Source of the DNA: Streptomyces sp. 6-11-2
GTDB lineage: Bacteria > Actinomycetota > Actinomycetes > Streptomycetales > Streptomycetaceae
DNA: 64,000 bases
Direction of reading: 5' to 3'
Assembly: GCF_006540305.1 (NCBI RefSeq)
Contig: NZ_BJOR01000001.1
Span: 248,001-312,000 of the forward strand
A program made the position numbers and the translations under genes. Numbering within the stretch: position 1 is the stretch's first letter; each line of letters begins with the position of its first letter. Positions 26,200-36,376 of this stretch are shown here, in pieces. The notes below the pieces were generated by a model that was not told where the DNA came from, made no database searches, and was given only the letters and a program-made list of their open reading frames with translations.

Positions 26200-26365
26200 C
26201 TTCAGCACCGCGGCTGCTGCGGCGGGAGCTGACCGCTCGGCCACGACAGATCGGCACCTGGCGGCGGCTGACCTTCAGGCGTCAGGCGCTGACGACCTTG
26301 TCCCACCTGCGCTGCAAGCACGCCTTCGCCGAGCTCGCAGCCAGATTCCGCAGGGGCCTGCCCCC
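26200..26365 (+). pseudogene. IS5-family transposase N-terminal fragment
   Basis: [20 protein letters not shown] and LTTLSHLRCKHAFAELAARF are homologous to the start of the intact transposase at 26761-27525 on the opposite strand. Only about 55 residues remain. Confidence 0.65.
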
Positions 26366-26385
26366 AGCCGTAGCGCCGCGCGAAG

Positions 26386-26727
26386 TCAAAAACCAAGCTG
26401 CGGAGGAACGTCTGATCGCACGAGGCGGACTCGCGCGGCTGGTATGCGGCCGGGCAGGTAGACGAATCCGTTGCCGTTGTCGAGGAGCAATCCCTCATCG
26501 ATGCCGTCCACGGACCAGAGATCAACCGGCCCACCGGTGTTGTTGATCTGAAGGAGGAACTCTGCTTCCTCCTCGCCTCGACAGACGAAGATCCCCTCCA
26601 CCTCAGGGCGGCGACTGCCGGCGATTCCCGGTGCGGCGCCCATCCGGGTCCAATCCAGGCCGTGCTGCGCGATCGACTGCCGATTGAGCACGGACGAAAC
26701 GTGGAGGAGGTTCGACGTATCAAACAC
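26386..26727 (-). CDS. Hypothetical protein, 113 residues
   Basis: The protein has a mixed alpha/beta pattern with NLLHVSSVLNRQSIAQHGLD, GIAGSRRPEVEGIFVC, NTGGPVDLWSVDG and GFVYLPGRIPAARVRLVR. It resembles a widespread uncharacterised family in actinomycetes that recalls the RNA 2'-phosphotransferase/ADP-ribosyl transfer fold in layout (HxTS...R...G), but that link is weak. GTG 26727 is the only start that keeps the whole frame; no good ribosome site is seen before it. It is flanked by IS5 sequences on both sides. Confidence 0.6.
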   Translation of the reverse strand: MFDTSNLLHVSSVLNRQSIAQHGLDWTRMGAAPGIAGSRRPEVEGIFVCRGEEEAEFLLQINNTGGPVDLWSVDGIDEGLLLDNGNGFVYLPGRIPAARVRLVRSDVPPQLGF

Positions 26728-26742
26728 GCCAGGAGTATAGGA

Positions 26743-27648
26743 GGCAGTGAGGCTTCCTTCTCAGGTTGAGGCGGTCAGCTCCAGGGTGATGACGGCCTTG
26801 ACGAGGTCGGTGATGCGGGTGGTGCTGCAGCGGAGCTTCCGCAGCAGGCGCCAGGACTTGAGGGTGGCCATGGCCTGTTCGCCGAGTGCGCGGATCTTCG
26901 CGTGGGCGCGGTTGACGGCCTTCTTCCCGACGGAGAGCTTGCTCCAGCGGCCGCGGAAGGGGACGCGGACGGCAGGGCCGGAGCCCTGGTACGCCTTGTC
27001 AGCCCAGCACCGGATGTCGGCGTTGTTGAGGGTGTCGAGCAGACCGTGGGAGCGGGCTGCCCTGATGTCGTGGACCGCGCCTGCCAGGGCCGGCGAAACC
27101 CAGATGAGCTTCCCGAACGGGTCGGTGAGGACTTGGACATTCATGCCGTGTTTGCGGTGCTTGCCGGAGTAGAAGGGACGGTCCGCCGCGATGCGGTCGA
27201 TGGGCAGCAGGGTTCCGTCCAGGATCACGAATGCCTTGCCTGCGGCAACCGCCATGGCCTGCTGGAGGGTAGGGGCGAGGACGGCCAGGACGTCCACGGC
27301 CTCGGTGACGTAGCGGTGGGCGGTGGCCAGACCGACGCCGAACCCGACCGCGAGCTGGGCGAAGGTGTGACCGCAGCGCAGGTGGGCCAGGGCCATCAAC
27401 GCCTGTCGTCCGCACGTGAGTCGACGCCAGCGGGTACCGATCCGTCGCCGCCGAGCGGTCAGCTCCCGCCGCAGCAGCCGCAGTGCGGAAGTGGACAGGT
27501 CCAGTCCGGAGGGGTAGGCAAGCACGCGAAGCTCCTGGCAGCGAAGGTTGATCTTGGTCGACAACCCATCTACCAGGAGCTTCGTCGTTCCGCCACGCCA
27601 ACCCCAGCGACTCCCAGTCATGTTGGAAAAGGCTCAAGGTCTCACTAA
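26743..27648 (-). mobile_element. IS5-family element
   Basis: Contains an intact transposase. Outer ends are approximate: AGTGAG-type ends appear at about 26745 and, inverted, at about 27645. I could not confirm a target duplication. The right end supplies the stop codon of the neighbouring truncated integrase. Confidence 0.55.
26761..27525 (-). CDS. IS5-family transposase (DDE_4/HARBI1-like), intact
   Basis: 254 residues: N-terminal helix-turn-helix ([26 protein letters not shown]) and a DDE catalytic domain with [12 protein letters not shown], the second Asp in [12 protein letters not shown] and the Glu in [14 protein letters not shown] take the GTG at 27525, which has CAGGAG seven bases upstream; the frame opens 96 bases earlier inside the IS end. 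It shows no frameshift and may be active. A truncated homologous copy lies inverted at 26200-26365. Confidence 0.8.
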   Translation of the reverse strand: MLAYPSGLDLSTSALRLLRRELTARRRRIGTRWRRLTCGRQALMALAHLRCGHTFAQLAVGFGVGLATAHRYVTEAVDVLAVLAPTLQQAMAVAAGKAFVILDGTLLPIDRIAADRPFYSGKHRKHGMNVQVLTDPFGKLIWVSPALAGAVHDIRAARSHGLLDTLNNADIRCWADKAYQGSGPAVRVPFRGRWSKLSVGKKAVNRAHAKIRALGEQAMATLKSWRLLRKLRCSTTRITDLVKAVITLELTAST

Positions 27649-28925
27649 GTCGCTCTCCGCATCGTCATCGTCCGTGGCCTCCTCCCCTCGCCGCATGGAG
27701 TCTTCGATCAGAGTGTTGGCGTGGTTCCGCGCTTCAGCCAGGAACTTGGCGTAGTAGCGGAAGAGGACCTGGATGCTCTGCCCAGCCCGGCGTGCACACT
27801 CCGCCGGGTCGACGCCGGAGGCCAACCAGAACGAGATGCCGGCGTGGCGCAGGTCGTATGGACGCTTCGCCAGGTCAAGAGCGTGCTCGTCAAGCGAAAG
27901 AACAGCCTCACGCGCTCGCCCCCAGGTGATGCCGTACGCCGAGGCGTCGATGTAGTTCCCCTCTGCGTTTCGGAACAGGCGTCCGTCGGGTGCAACACCG
28001 AAGCTTCGTATGTGTTCGCGCAGCATACGAACGAGCACTGGAGGAATCGGCACCGGGCGTGTTGCCTTGGCTGCCCGCCGTTTCAGGGAGTGGATCTCGT
28101 GGACGGCGCCGTCATCCGTCCACTCTTTACCGGCAGTTACGACGCTGCCCTTCAGGTTCAGAAGGCCCCAGCCACTCGTCGGCAGACGACACTGGGATTT
28201 CTGTAGATGGATCACCTCGGCTGGGCGCATGGCGGCGTAGTACATGCAGCCAAAGAAGGCGTAAAGGTGAGGGCCACGGCCGGGTAGGACTCTTACTGCG
28301 GCAAGCAATCGGGCGACCTGAGCCGGGTTCGGCACGCAGTCGGGATCGACTTCATCGGCGACTTCCGGAGCCGTCCAGCGGAGACCGCTCAGCGGGTTCT
28401 GCGCGAAGTATCCGCGTTCAACGGCTACACCAAACACCTCGTTGACCGCAGCCTTCTTTCGCTTCACGGTCTTCGCGGCAGCGGCCGTTCCATCGACCTT
28501 GCGACAGAGTGCGTCGAGGCCACGCCGCAGCACATCCGGATCATCCAACTCACCTACAGGCAGCGAGTGACGCTGCAGCCAATCCAATGCTGCTTGCCAC
28601 TCTTCTGACGCATCGACCTTCCAGGCGTGCTTGTTGAAGGCCCAGGAGTAGAGCGCTCGCCGCAGCACGCGGGGCGCCCGGTAGCTGGCCCCTGGTTCAA
28701 CGAAGGCTGGCGTGATGGTCGCCAGGGCATCTGCCAACGTGCGTCGTGTGTTCCCTGGTGTTCGGTCCCACCGTTGCTCGATGTACTCCCGGGCCAGGAC
28801 GTACCAACTGGTCCGCTGCTTCAGGGCCCGAAGTTCGGAGGCCGGCAGACCCGTCCGGACATCGAAGGGTTCGCCGTCCCGAGCGGCGGTCATGAGCTTG
28901 GCGCGACGGCTTTCCGCCAGCCCCT
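27634..28925 (-). pseudogene. Tyrosine integrase, 5'-truncated and 3'-altered by an IS
   Basis: Most of an actinomycete integrase: core-binding domain, first catalytic Arg in YYAAMRPAEVIHL, YDLRHAGISFWL with the HxxR pair partly kept, and the Tyr in VLFRYYAKFLAEA. Homology begins only at ESRRAKLMTAARDGEPFD, so about 60 N-terminal residues with the arm-binding domain are missing and replaced by unrelated sequence. The last codons (DLVRP-stop) lie in the IS5 end. Catalytically it might still fold, but it lacks a proper start. Confidence 0.75.
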
Positions 28926-28934
28926 CGGCGGAGC

Positions 28935-29042
28935 ACGCGCCGACGGCTGGACCGCACGCGACATCGACACCGCCCTGTACTGGACCGGCGCCAACCCCCA
29001 CCCGCCAGTAACCGCCGACCCCGACCACGCAGCAAGCCACTG
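28935..29042 (+). pseudogene. C-terminal fragment of a plus-strand gene
   Basis: The frame ending DGWTARDIDTALYWTGANPH, then PPVTADPDHAASH-stop, looks like a coding end, possibly of a replication or helicase-like gene from an integrative element. The body is missing; it fuses to the integrase stump. Confidence 0.3.
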
Positions 29043-29274
29043 ACCAGCACAAACCCGCACCAGCCCTTTAGGTGCCAGACACCATCGCCAACGCCACACC
29101 ACCGTTATCAACGAACCCCGAAGAACCACAGGTCAAAGGCCCGTTATCACCGACCCCAGCGTCCCGGAAACACCCACTCCTTTATCAGAAAACCTCCAAC
29201 ATCCCAGCTCAAGCCATCCCTGCCACACCAACTACGAACCCGGAATCACAGCTCACCCCACCCGGGAGTGGGCG
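29043..29274. other. AT-richer gap ending in an IS3-type transposase stub
   Basis: Visibly lower GC than its surroundings, with no gene. The last 39 bases (29236-29274) read ITAHPTREWA in frame with the IS3-type transposase that resumes at 31160, beyond the IS256 insertion. Confidence 0.5.
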
Positions 29275-29407
29275 GTGCAACAGGAGCAATGCTCAGGACT
29301 TGTGGATCGGTTCCGGGAAGGCATGCGGAGGGCGTACCTTCCCGAATGATCCTGTGATGGTCACCGAGTAGGCCCGCGTTCGCAGCGCGGGTCGGGAAGG
29401 CACGCCC

Positions 29408-30658
29408 GTGCTCAGCGTAGTCACCGACGACGGCTCCACCCAGTCCGGCTCCCTGATCGATGAGATTGTGCGTGAAGGCGCACGCCGGATGCTGGCCGCC
29501 GCGCTGGAGGCGGAAGTCAACCAGTACATAGCCGAGTTGGCGGCCGAGACCGACGAGGCGGGTCGTCGTCTGGTGGTCCGCAACGGCCACCATCGGCCCC
29601 GCACCGTGGTCACCGCGGCCGGTCCCGTCGAGGTCAGGGCCCCGCGGGTGAACGACCGGCGCGTCGACGAGGCGACCGGTGAGCGCAAGCGGTTCTCCTC
29701 GAAGATCTTGCCGCCGTGGTGCCGCAAGTCGCCGAAGGTGTCCGAGGTGCTGCCGCTGCTCTATCTGCACGGTCTGTCGTCGGGGGACTTCGTGCCCGCG
29801 TTGGAGCAGTTCCTCGGCGGCGCGGCCGGCCTGTCGCCGGCGACCGTGACCCGGCTGACCAGGCAGTGGAGCGACGACCACGCCGCCTTCCAGCAGCGTG
29901 ACCTGTCGCAGACCGATTACGTCTACGTGTGGGCTGACGGGGTGCACCCCAAGGTCCGGCTCGGCCAGGCGCACTCGTGCGTGCTGGTCCTGCTCGGGGT
30001 CCGCCTGGACGGCACCAAAGAGCTGGTCGCGCTGGCCGAGGGGCTGCGGGAGTCCACCGAATCGTGGGCGGACCTGCTGCGCGACTGCCGCCGCCGGGGC
30101 ATGCGTGACCCCGAGCTGGTGGTCGGCGACGGCGCGATGGGCTTGTGGAACGCCCTGGCCGAGGTCTTTCCCGCCGCCCGGCACCAGCGGTGCTGGGTTC
30201 ACAAGGCCCGGAATGTATCGAACGCCCTGCCGAAGTCCGCGCAGCCGGGTGCGACCAAGGCGATGCGGGAGATCTACAACGCCGAGGACCGCGCCCACGC
30301 CGAGAAGGCGATCGAGGCGTTCGCGAAGACCTACGGCGCCAAGTGGCCCAAGGCCGTCGCGAAGATCACCGACGACCGGGATGAGCTGCTGGCGTTCTAC
30401 GACTTCCCCGCCGAGCACTGGGTCCATCTGAGGACCACGAATCCGATCGAGTCGACGTTCTCCACGGTCAAGCTGCGGACCAAGGTCACCCGAGGGGCCG
30501 GCAGCCCGGCCGCGGCGCTGGCGATGGTGTTCAAGCTGGTGGAGTCCGCCCAGGTCCGCTGGCGCTCGATCACAGGCGCCCACCTGGTCCCTCTCGTCCG
30601 GGCGGGTGCCACGTTTGAGAACGGCGCGCTGGTCGAGCGACAGGACCAGGCCGCATGA
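29408..30658 (+). CDS. IS256-family (Mutator-type) transposase, intact
   Basis: 416 residues, the usual length. GTG start. Catalytic Asp in YVYVWADGVHPKVRL and ELVVGDGAMGLWNALAEVF, the conserved RHQRCWVHKARNV, and the Glu in LRTTNPIESTFSTVK are present. No frameshift, so the element is probably still active. Its stop overlaps the ATG of the next gene (ATGA). Confidence 0.92.
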   Translation: MLSVVTDDGSTQSGSLIDEIVREGARRMLAAALEAEVNQYIAELAAETDEAGRRLVVRNGHHRPRTVVTAAGPVEVRAPRVNDRRVDEATGERKRFSSKILPPWCRKSPKVSEVLPLLYLHGLSSGDFVPALEQFLGGAAGLSPATVTRLTRQWSDDHAAFQQRDLSQTDYVYVWADGVHPKVRLGQAHSCVLVLLGVRLDGTKELVALAEGLRESTESWADLLRDCRRRGMRDPELVVGDGAMGLWNALAEVFPAARHQRCWVHKARNVSNALPKSAQPGATKAMREIYNAEDRAHAEKAIEAFAKTYGAKWPKAVAKITDDRDELLAFYDFPAEHWVHLRTTNPIESTFSTVKLRTKVTRGAGSPAAALAMVFKLVESAQVRWRSITGAHLVPLVRAGATFENGALVERQDQAA

Positions 30659-31122
30659 ACCACGACACGCCGCAGGAGGAGCCGGCCGAGCACCTTCGCT
30701 TCTGGGACTACCTGAGCGAGCTTGAGCAGGTCACGGAGGCCGACGAGGTCGACCTGGTCGGCGAAGTCCTCACCGACGCGGACCAGACGATGGCCCAGTC
30801 CGCCGTCCTGCGGCACCTGGACCGCCGGGCTGCTGACCTCCACTGCGGACACGCCTATGAATCTTGGGCCGAGAAGATGACCCAGGCCACTACGCACTAT
30901 CCGTTCCTGACCCGACGCCTGCGCGAATGGTCCCTCTTCCGAGCCATCACACTGCGGCAACCGTGGCGTCCGGACGCCCTGCTCGACTCATCCGACTGGC
31001 TCCAACTCAAAACAGCCGAAGCGTCGAACGCCGCCGCCCTCGAGATCCTCGCCGACCGCGGCCGCACCAAGCGGATCCGCAACACCGCCCGGGCCAACCT
31101 GAAGCAGCAAAGGAGACGCTGA
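30655..31122 (+). CDS. IS256 passenger protein, unknown function
   Basis: 155 residues, acidic at the start and Arg-rich at the end (ARANLKQQRRR). Mostly helical: HLRFWDYLSELEQVTEADEV, LVGEVLTDADQTMAQSAVLR, WAEKMTQATTHYPFLTRRLR. It lies inside the terminal repeats and is coupled to the transposase by an ATGA overlap, so it moves with the element. I recognise no family. The related element 2 has a different gene at the same place. It may help transposition, targeting or regulation (inference). Confidence 0.75.
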   Translation: MNHDTPQEEPAEHLRFWDYLSELEQVTEADEVDLVGEVLTDADQTMAQSAVLRHLDRRAADLHCGHAYESWAEKMTQATTHYPFLTRRLREWSLFRAITLRQPWRPDALLDSSDWLQLKTAEASNAAALEILADRGRTKRIRNTARANLKQQRRR

Positions 31123-31159
31123 CCGCAGTCAACTCATCCACAAGTCTTGACTATTGCTC

Positions 31160-31581
31160 GTGCAACAGGCCCGGAACCTTGCCGCCGACCTCGGCTTGCG
31201 CATGGAGTCCCTGCGCTTCCTGCTACGTGACCGCGACGGCAAGTACGGGCAGTGCTTCGACGCCGTCTTCGAGGCCGAGGAGATGCAGATCCTCAAGAGT
31301 GCACCGCAGGCCCCTCGGATGAACGCCCACTGCGAGCGGGTGATCGGCACAATCCGGCGCGAGGTCCTCGACCATGTCCTCATCGTGAACGAGGCTCACG
31401 CCCGGCAGGTCCTGGCCACCTACCAGTGGCACTACAACGAGCACCGCCCCATCGGGCCCGCAACCAACTACCTCCGGGCGCCGACCAGCAGCCCATCGCC
31501 ATACACGAGCTCGAAGGCCGCCGACTCCTGCGGACCCGCGTCCTCGGCAGCGTCATCAACGAGTACCGCTATACGGCTTGA
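31160..31581 (+). pseudogene. IS3-type transposase (rve domain), split by IS256 and frameshifted
   Basis: After the target duplication the frame resumes as QQARNLAADLGLRMESLRFL, with the integrase-core Asp in RFLLRDRDGKYG and the Glu in MNAHCERVIGTIRREVLDHV. The reading frame shifts near 31450; the end QLPPGADQQPIAIHELEGRR and VINEYRYTA lies in another frame. The 5' part before 29236 is lost, so it was already a relic. Confidence 0.8.
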
Positions 31582-31604
31582 CCTGCAGCGACGACTTTCC
31601 GAGC

Positions 31605-31796
31605 CCCACAGGGCATTCGCCTGGGTGGACGACGAGGTGACGCGGCGGGACCTGGAACTGGGTCCGCGGCCACCACAGCGGGCCCGCGTATCCGCGCTGG
31701 ATCCACCCGGGCATCGGACTGACGGGGGAGGACTTCGAGGCGCTCGCCGTGCGGGCCCACGGCCGCGACGGCGCCACGCCCGGTGGCAACCGGTAA
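31605..31796 (+). pseudogene. HAD-like protein C-terminal fragment
   Basis: RAFAWVDDEVTRRD, then HPGIGLTGEDFEALAVRAHG in a shifted frame, match the end of small HAD-like proteins in Streptomyces (RPFAWIDDEI..AD..W). Only the last 60 or so residues remain. Confidence 0.5.
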
Positions 31797-31812
31797 GGGC
31801 TCGGGGGACGCT

Positions 31813-34545
31813 ATGGCTGTGGACCGGAACGGCGAAGGCCAGACATCGCCGCACGCAGACGCCGCGCTACTCCAGCATATGATGGCCGCGCTCAGCGCCG
31901 GGGTGTACATCCTGGACGACAAGTCGCACATCATCTGGGTCAATCCGCGCGCCGAGACCCTGCTCGTGCGGTCCGCCGCCGACATGATCGGCCACGACAG
32001 CCATGATCTGCTGCATCGCGGACCCGGCGGCGGCACCTCCCCGCGCCACGCCTGCCGTCTGCTCGGCGCCTTCCTCAGCGGCACCACCACGCACTCGGAC
32101 GAGTGGTTCGAACGAGGCGACGGCGCCGTCATCCACGTGGCCTGTCTGGGCGTGCCCTACCGGACGCAGGACGGCACGAACGGCGGAGCCGTGATCTTCT
32201 ACGAGCACCCGCCGCGCGAAGCTCCGGCCGCCGAGTCCTCCGACGCCGCGGCAGAGCTGTCGGACGTCATCGGCCGTCTCACGCTGGTCGCGGAGATCAC
32301 CACCGTGCTCACCTCAACCCTGGACTCGCACGAGACGCTGCGCCGACTGGTCCGGCTGCTCGTCCCCCAGCTGGGTGACTGGGCTGTGGTGGACCTCCTG
32401 GGCAAGAGCGGGGAGGTGCAGCGCGTGGCCGTCGTCCACCATCACCACGGCGCATATGTGAACGCGGAGGAGTTCGAGGGCCCCATGCCGCCGGTCTCGG
32501 AGACCGAGAACATGCCGCTCGCGCGGGTGCTGCGCGGCGTCCTCCCGGTGATCGTGAGCCCTGCGGACTACGAGGGTTCCCTCGATACCGGCATCGCGGT
32601 CCAGCAGCGCGATCTCATCCGGGCGACCGGTATCCGCTCCGCTGTCATCGCGCCGCTGCACGGTCTGGGCGGGGTGGTGCTGGGCGCGCTGACCGTCGGC
32701 CGCGCCGAGCAGCCGCAGCCGTACGGCCCGGCCGAGCTCACCCTGGTGGACGACATCGCCCGCCGGGCCGGACTGGCGGTGGACAACGCCCGCTTGTACG
32801 AACAGCAGCGGCGAGCCCAGGGACGGTTGGAGTTGCTCTATGTGGCCGGGATGCGGATCGGCACCACACTGGACGTGCGACGCACGGCCGAGGAACTGAC
32901 GCAGGTGGTCGTCCCGCGGTTCGCCGACATTGCCACCGTCGAGCTGCTCGATCCGGTGCCGCGGGGAGACGAGCCGACCGGAAAACGCACCCAGCTACGC
33001 CGTACCGCGGTCAGCTCTGGGCTCACCGGTCAGCCCCTCTACCCGGTCGGCGAGCTGATCAGTTTCACGCCGTCCACACCGCATGCATCCGCCGTGGAGC
33101 ACGGGCACGCGGTACTCGAGAGGGACCTCGAGGCCGCCCACGGCTGGCGGGCGTGGGATCCCCAGCAGGCCGAGAAGATCCTGGCCTGCGGCCTCCACTC
33201 GCTGATCGCGGTGCCGCTGCAGGCCCGGGGTGTCATGCTGGGGCTGGCCACCTTCTGGCGGGCGCGGAAGGATCCTTTCGCAGAGGAGGACCTGTCCCTG
33301 GTCGAGGAGCTGGCCGCCCGGGCGGCGGTGTGTATCGACAACGCCCGCCGCTACACCCGCGAGCACGCCATGGCCGTCACCCTGCAACGCCGTTTGCTCC
33401 CCCTGGGCCTGCCCGAGCAGGATGCCCTGGAAGTGGCCTACCGGTACCTGCCCGCGCAGGCTGGAGTGGGCGGGGACTGGTTCGACGTCATCCCCCTGAC
33501 AGGAACTCGTGTCGCCCTGGTCGTGGGCGACGTGGTCGGACACGGCCTGCACGCCGCCGCCACCATGGGTCGGCTGCGCACCGCGGTGCACAACTTCTCC
33601 GCTCTGGACCTGCCCCCCGACGAGCTCCTCGCCCACCTCGATGATCTGGTCACCCGGGTCGACCAGGAGCAGACCGGCACGGACGAGGGGGCGGGGACGG
33701 GCGTCACCGGAGCCACCTGCCTGTACGCGATCTACGATCCCGTCTCCGGCCGCTGCAGCATGGCCCGGGCCGGTCACCCGGGGCCCGCACTTGTCCGCCC
33801 CGACGGCACCGTCTCCTTGCCTGACATCCCCGGTTCCCCGCCCCTGGGTCTCTGCGGCAGCCTGCCCATCGAGGTCACTGAGCTGCAGCTTGCCCAGGGC
33901 TCCCACCTGGTGCTGTTCACCGACGGACTCGTCGAGGACCGCCACCGCGACTTCGATGCCGGCCTCATGCTGCTCCTTGACACGCTGAGCGGCACCGCTA
34001 CCCAGACTCCGGAGGAGACCTGCCAGACCGTCTTCAACACCATGGTCCCCGACCGCCCTCGCGACGACGTCGCGCTCCTGGTGGCCCGCACCCGCATGCT
34101 GGACCCAGCTCAGGTCGCTGACTGGGACGTCCCCTCCGACCCAGCCGCCGTTGCAGCAGTCCGCGGCGAATGCGGCCGGCAGCTACAAGTGTGGGGCCTG
34201 GAAGACATTCAGTTCACCGCCGAGCTCATCCTCAGCGAACTGATCACCAATGCCATCCGATACGGGACTCAGCCCATCCACGTGCGGCTCCTACGCGACC
34301 GCAACCTGATCTGCGAGGTCTCCGACGGCTCCAGCACCTCCCCCCACCTACGCCGGGCCGAAACCACCGACGAAGGCGGACGCGGGCTCTTCCTGGTCGC
34401 CCAATTCACTCAGGGCTGGGGCACCCGCTACACCCCGCACGGCAAGATCATCTGGACCGAACAGCCCCTACACGCTGGGGCAGCAGAACCCATTGAGCAG
34501 CCCAGCGACATCCTCCTCGACCAATGGAGCGACGAAGCGTTTTAG
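31813..34545 (+). CDS. PAS-GAF-GAF-SpoIIE phosphatase-RsbW-like ATPase sensor
   Basis: 910 residues, soluble. Order: PAS (about 18-135), GAF (about 165-330), second GAF (about 345-515), PP2C/SpoIIE phosphatase with metal ligands in GGDWFDVIPL, VVGDVVGHGLHAA, LFTDGLVEDR and RDDVALLVA, then a GHKL ATPase with ELITNAIRYG and DEGGRGLFLV. It combines an RsbU-like phosphatase and an RsbW-like kinase, so it could both phosphorylate and dephosphorylate a STAS antagonist or bind a sigma factor; partners are not proven. I choose ATG 31813 (GGGGGA upstream) over 31783. All catalytic residues look intact. Its stop is only three bases before an IS1182 element, which has displaced whatever followed. Confidence 0.88.
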   Translation: MAVDRNGEGQTSPHADAALLQHMMAALSAGVYILDDKSHIIWVNPRAETLLVRSAADMIGHDSHDLLHRGPGGGTSPRHACRLLGAFLSGTTTHSDEWFERGDGAVIHVACLGVPYRTQDGTNGGAVIFYEHPPREAPAAESSDAAAELSDVIGRLTLVAEITTVLTSTLDSHETLRRLVRLLVPQLGDWAVVDLLGKSGEVQRVAVVHHHHGAYVNAEEFEGPMPPVSETENMPLARVLRGVLPVIVSPADYEGSLDTGIAVQQRDLIRATGIRSAVIAPLHGLGGVVLGALTVGRAEQPQPYGPAELTLVDDIARRAGLAVDNARLYEQQRRAQGRLELLYVAGMRIGTTLDVRRTAEELTQVVVPRFADIATVELLDPVPRGDEPTGKRTQLRRTAVSSGLTGQPLYPVGELISFTPSTPHASAVEHGHAVLERDLEAAHGWRAWDPQQAEKILACGLHSLIAVPLQARGVMLGLATFWRARKDPFAEEDLSLVEELAARAAVCIDNARRYTREHAMAVTLQRRLLPLGLPEQDALEVAYRYLPAQAGVGGDWFDVIPLTGTRVALVVGDVVGHGLHAAATMGRLRTAVHNFSALDLPPDELLAHLDDLVTRVDQEQTGTDEGAGTGVTGATCLYAIYDPVSGRCSMARAGHPGPALVRPDGTVSLPDIPGSPPLGLCGSLPIEVTELQLAQGSHLVLFTDGLVEDRHRDFDAGLMLLLDTLSGTATQTPEETCQTVFNTMVPDRPRDDVALLVARTRMLDPAQVADWDVPSDPAAVAAVRGECGRQLQVWGLEDIQFTAELILSELITNAIRYGTQPIHVRLLRDRNLICEVSDGSSTSPHLRRAETTDEGGRGLFLVAQFTQGWGTRYTPHGKIIWTEQPLHAGAAEPIEQPSDILLDQWSDEAF

Positions 34546-34548
34546 CTT

Positions 34549-36376
34549 GACTCTGTCGGGAATCTTGGTGTTTCCCGGTGCGGCAGCATGATCAGCGGGC
34601 ATGCTCGGGGCTGTTTCGAAGGCCGATGCAGTTGTCAAGGTGTCCGTTGTCCCTCCGCTCCGTCCCGGTGAGCAAGTCCTGTCTCTGACCGCGCAGGTCG
34701 CGCGGGCGAGCAACCCGGGCGGTACGACGGCGATATGGGTACGTGCCCGCCTCGACGGACTGTGGAACGACGAGGACTTCGCCGATTGGTACCCGCGCGA
34801 CGGGCGACCCGGCCTCTCGCCCGCCCAACTGGCCACCATCTCGGTTCTGCAGTTCCTGCTCGGCCTGTCCGACCGACAGGCCGCCGAGGCGGTGCGCTGC
34901 CGCTTCGACTTCACATACGCGCTGGCCATGGAACTGGACGATCCCGGCTTCCACCACAGCGTGCTGCCCGACTTCCGCGAGCGCCTCGCCCAGGACGACC
35001 GTGCCGACCGTCTTCTCGATCTGGCGCTCGCCCGCCTGAAGGAGGCCGGACTCGTGCGCGATCGAACCACGCAGCGCACCGACTCCACCCACGTGCTCGC
35101 CGCAGTGCGCGACCTGACCCGGCTGGAACTGGTCACCGAGGCAGTCCGTGCCGCGCTGGAAGAAGTCGCCCGCACAGCCGGACATCTGCTGGTCGGCCTG
35201 GTCGACGAGGAGTGGGGCTGCCGCTACGGCCGGCCGGTCCGTCTGGGCAAGAACCCCACCCGGCCCAAGACGAGAATCCTCGTCGCCGGCGACGACGCCT
35301 GCCGGCTGCTGGAACGCCTCCGCCGGAACGGACCGGGCTACCGGCCCGGCCCGCAGGCCGAGGCGCTGCGACGGATCGTCGTGCGGAACCACTACCGCGA
35401 CGCGGCAGGCCGCCTGCGCTGGAGCACCGCCGACGACGGCGGGCTGCCGCCCTCTTCCTCGGCAATCGTCTCGCCCTACGACACCACGGCGCGTTACGTC
35501 CGGCACGGGCACATCATCCGCTGGAAGGGGTTCGCCACGCATGTCACCGAGACGTGTGGGTGCCTCCGACGGCGCCAACGTGATCACGGACGTGGCCACC
35601 ACCTCGGCCGCCACCAACGACGGCCAGGCCCTGCCCGGCATCCACACCCGCCTGGCGCGTCGCGAGCTGCTGCCCGCCGAGGACCTGGTCGACGGAGGCT
35701 ATACCTCTCTGGTCCACCTGGAGAGAGCCACCCGCGAACACCAGGTCACCGTCAGCGGGCCACTGCCGGGCAACTCCACCCGCCGGCAGCGCCAGAATGA
35801 AGGCTTCGACCGGGACGACTTCCACATCGACTTCGACCGCCGGCAGGTCACCTGCCCCCGGGGCCAGGTCAGCAAGGGCTGGCACGGCCCCTATCCGACC
35901 TCCTCGCCCACCGCCGCCCCGTTGATCGTGGCGCGGTCCACCAAGGGCCAGTGCCAGCCGTGCCCGGACCGCACCCGATGCACCAGCTCCCGCGAGAGCT
36001 CCCGGAACGTGGGCTTTCCCCCGCGAGAACTCCGCGACCTGCAGGTCCGTGTCCGCAGCGAGCAGCAGACACCCGAGCGGAAGGCCCGCTACGCGGTCCG
36101 CTCCGGCGTAGAGGGCACCATCAATGAGTTCGCCCACGGACACGGCATGCGCCACTGCTGCTACCGAGGACAGCCGAAAGCCCACCTTCAGCATGTACTC
36201 ACAGCGATCGCCGTGAACTTCGAGCGCCTCAGCGGCCTGACACCGGCCGAGGAACCGCCCTCGCCGCGACCATCGACCGCCTTCCAGGCCTTCCTGGACC
36301 AGCACGAGATCCCCCGGTCAAAGTCCTGGCGAACCCTCGGCAGTTGACCTCAGCCATCAAGATCGCCGACAGAGTC
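34549..36376 (+). mobile_element. IS1182-family element, about 1828 bp
   Basis: Ends GACTCTGTCGGGAATCTTGG (left) and, reversed, GACTCTGTCGGCGATCTTGA (right) are near-perfect inverted repeats. No clear target duplication is visible. It encloses one frameshifted transposase. Confidence 0.75.
34601..36347 (+). pseudogene. IS1182-family transposase, frameshifted
   Basis: The first part (LSPAQLATISVLQFLLGLSD, QRTDSTHVLAAVRDL) reads to FATHVTETC near 35555; the second part ([46 protein letters not shown]) continues in the next frame. At the junction TGT is followed by GGGT before GCC, one base more than needed. Total would be about 580 residues. A typical IS1182 transposase is one frame, so this copy looks inactive. 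Confidence 0.85.

Larger units (their letters stand above)
29284..31159 (+). mobile_element. IS256-family element 1, 1876 bp, with 9-bp target duplication
   Basis: Terminal inverted repeats of about 25 bp: GAGCAATGCTCAGGACTTGT at the left, and GAGCAATAGTCAAGACTTGT on the reverse strand at the right. The 9 bases GTGCAACAG flank both sides (29275-29283 and 31160-31168) as a perfect target duplication, typical for IS256. It carries an intact transposase and a second gene that fills the space to the right end. It inserted into an IS3-type transposase gene. Confidence 0.9.

Noticed and set aside
35540..35600. Programmed frameshift in the IS1182 transposase
   Set aside because: The junction needs a +1 shift, there is no slippery run, and IS1182 transposases are normally single-frame; an indel is simpler.
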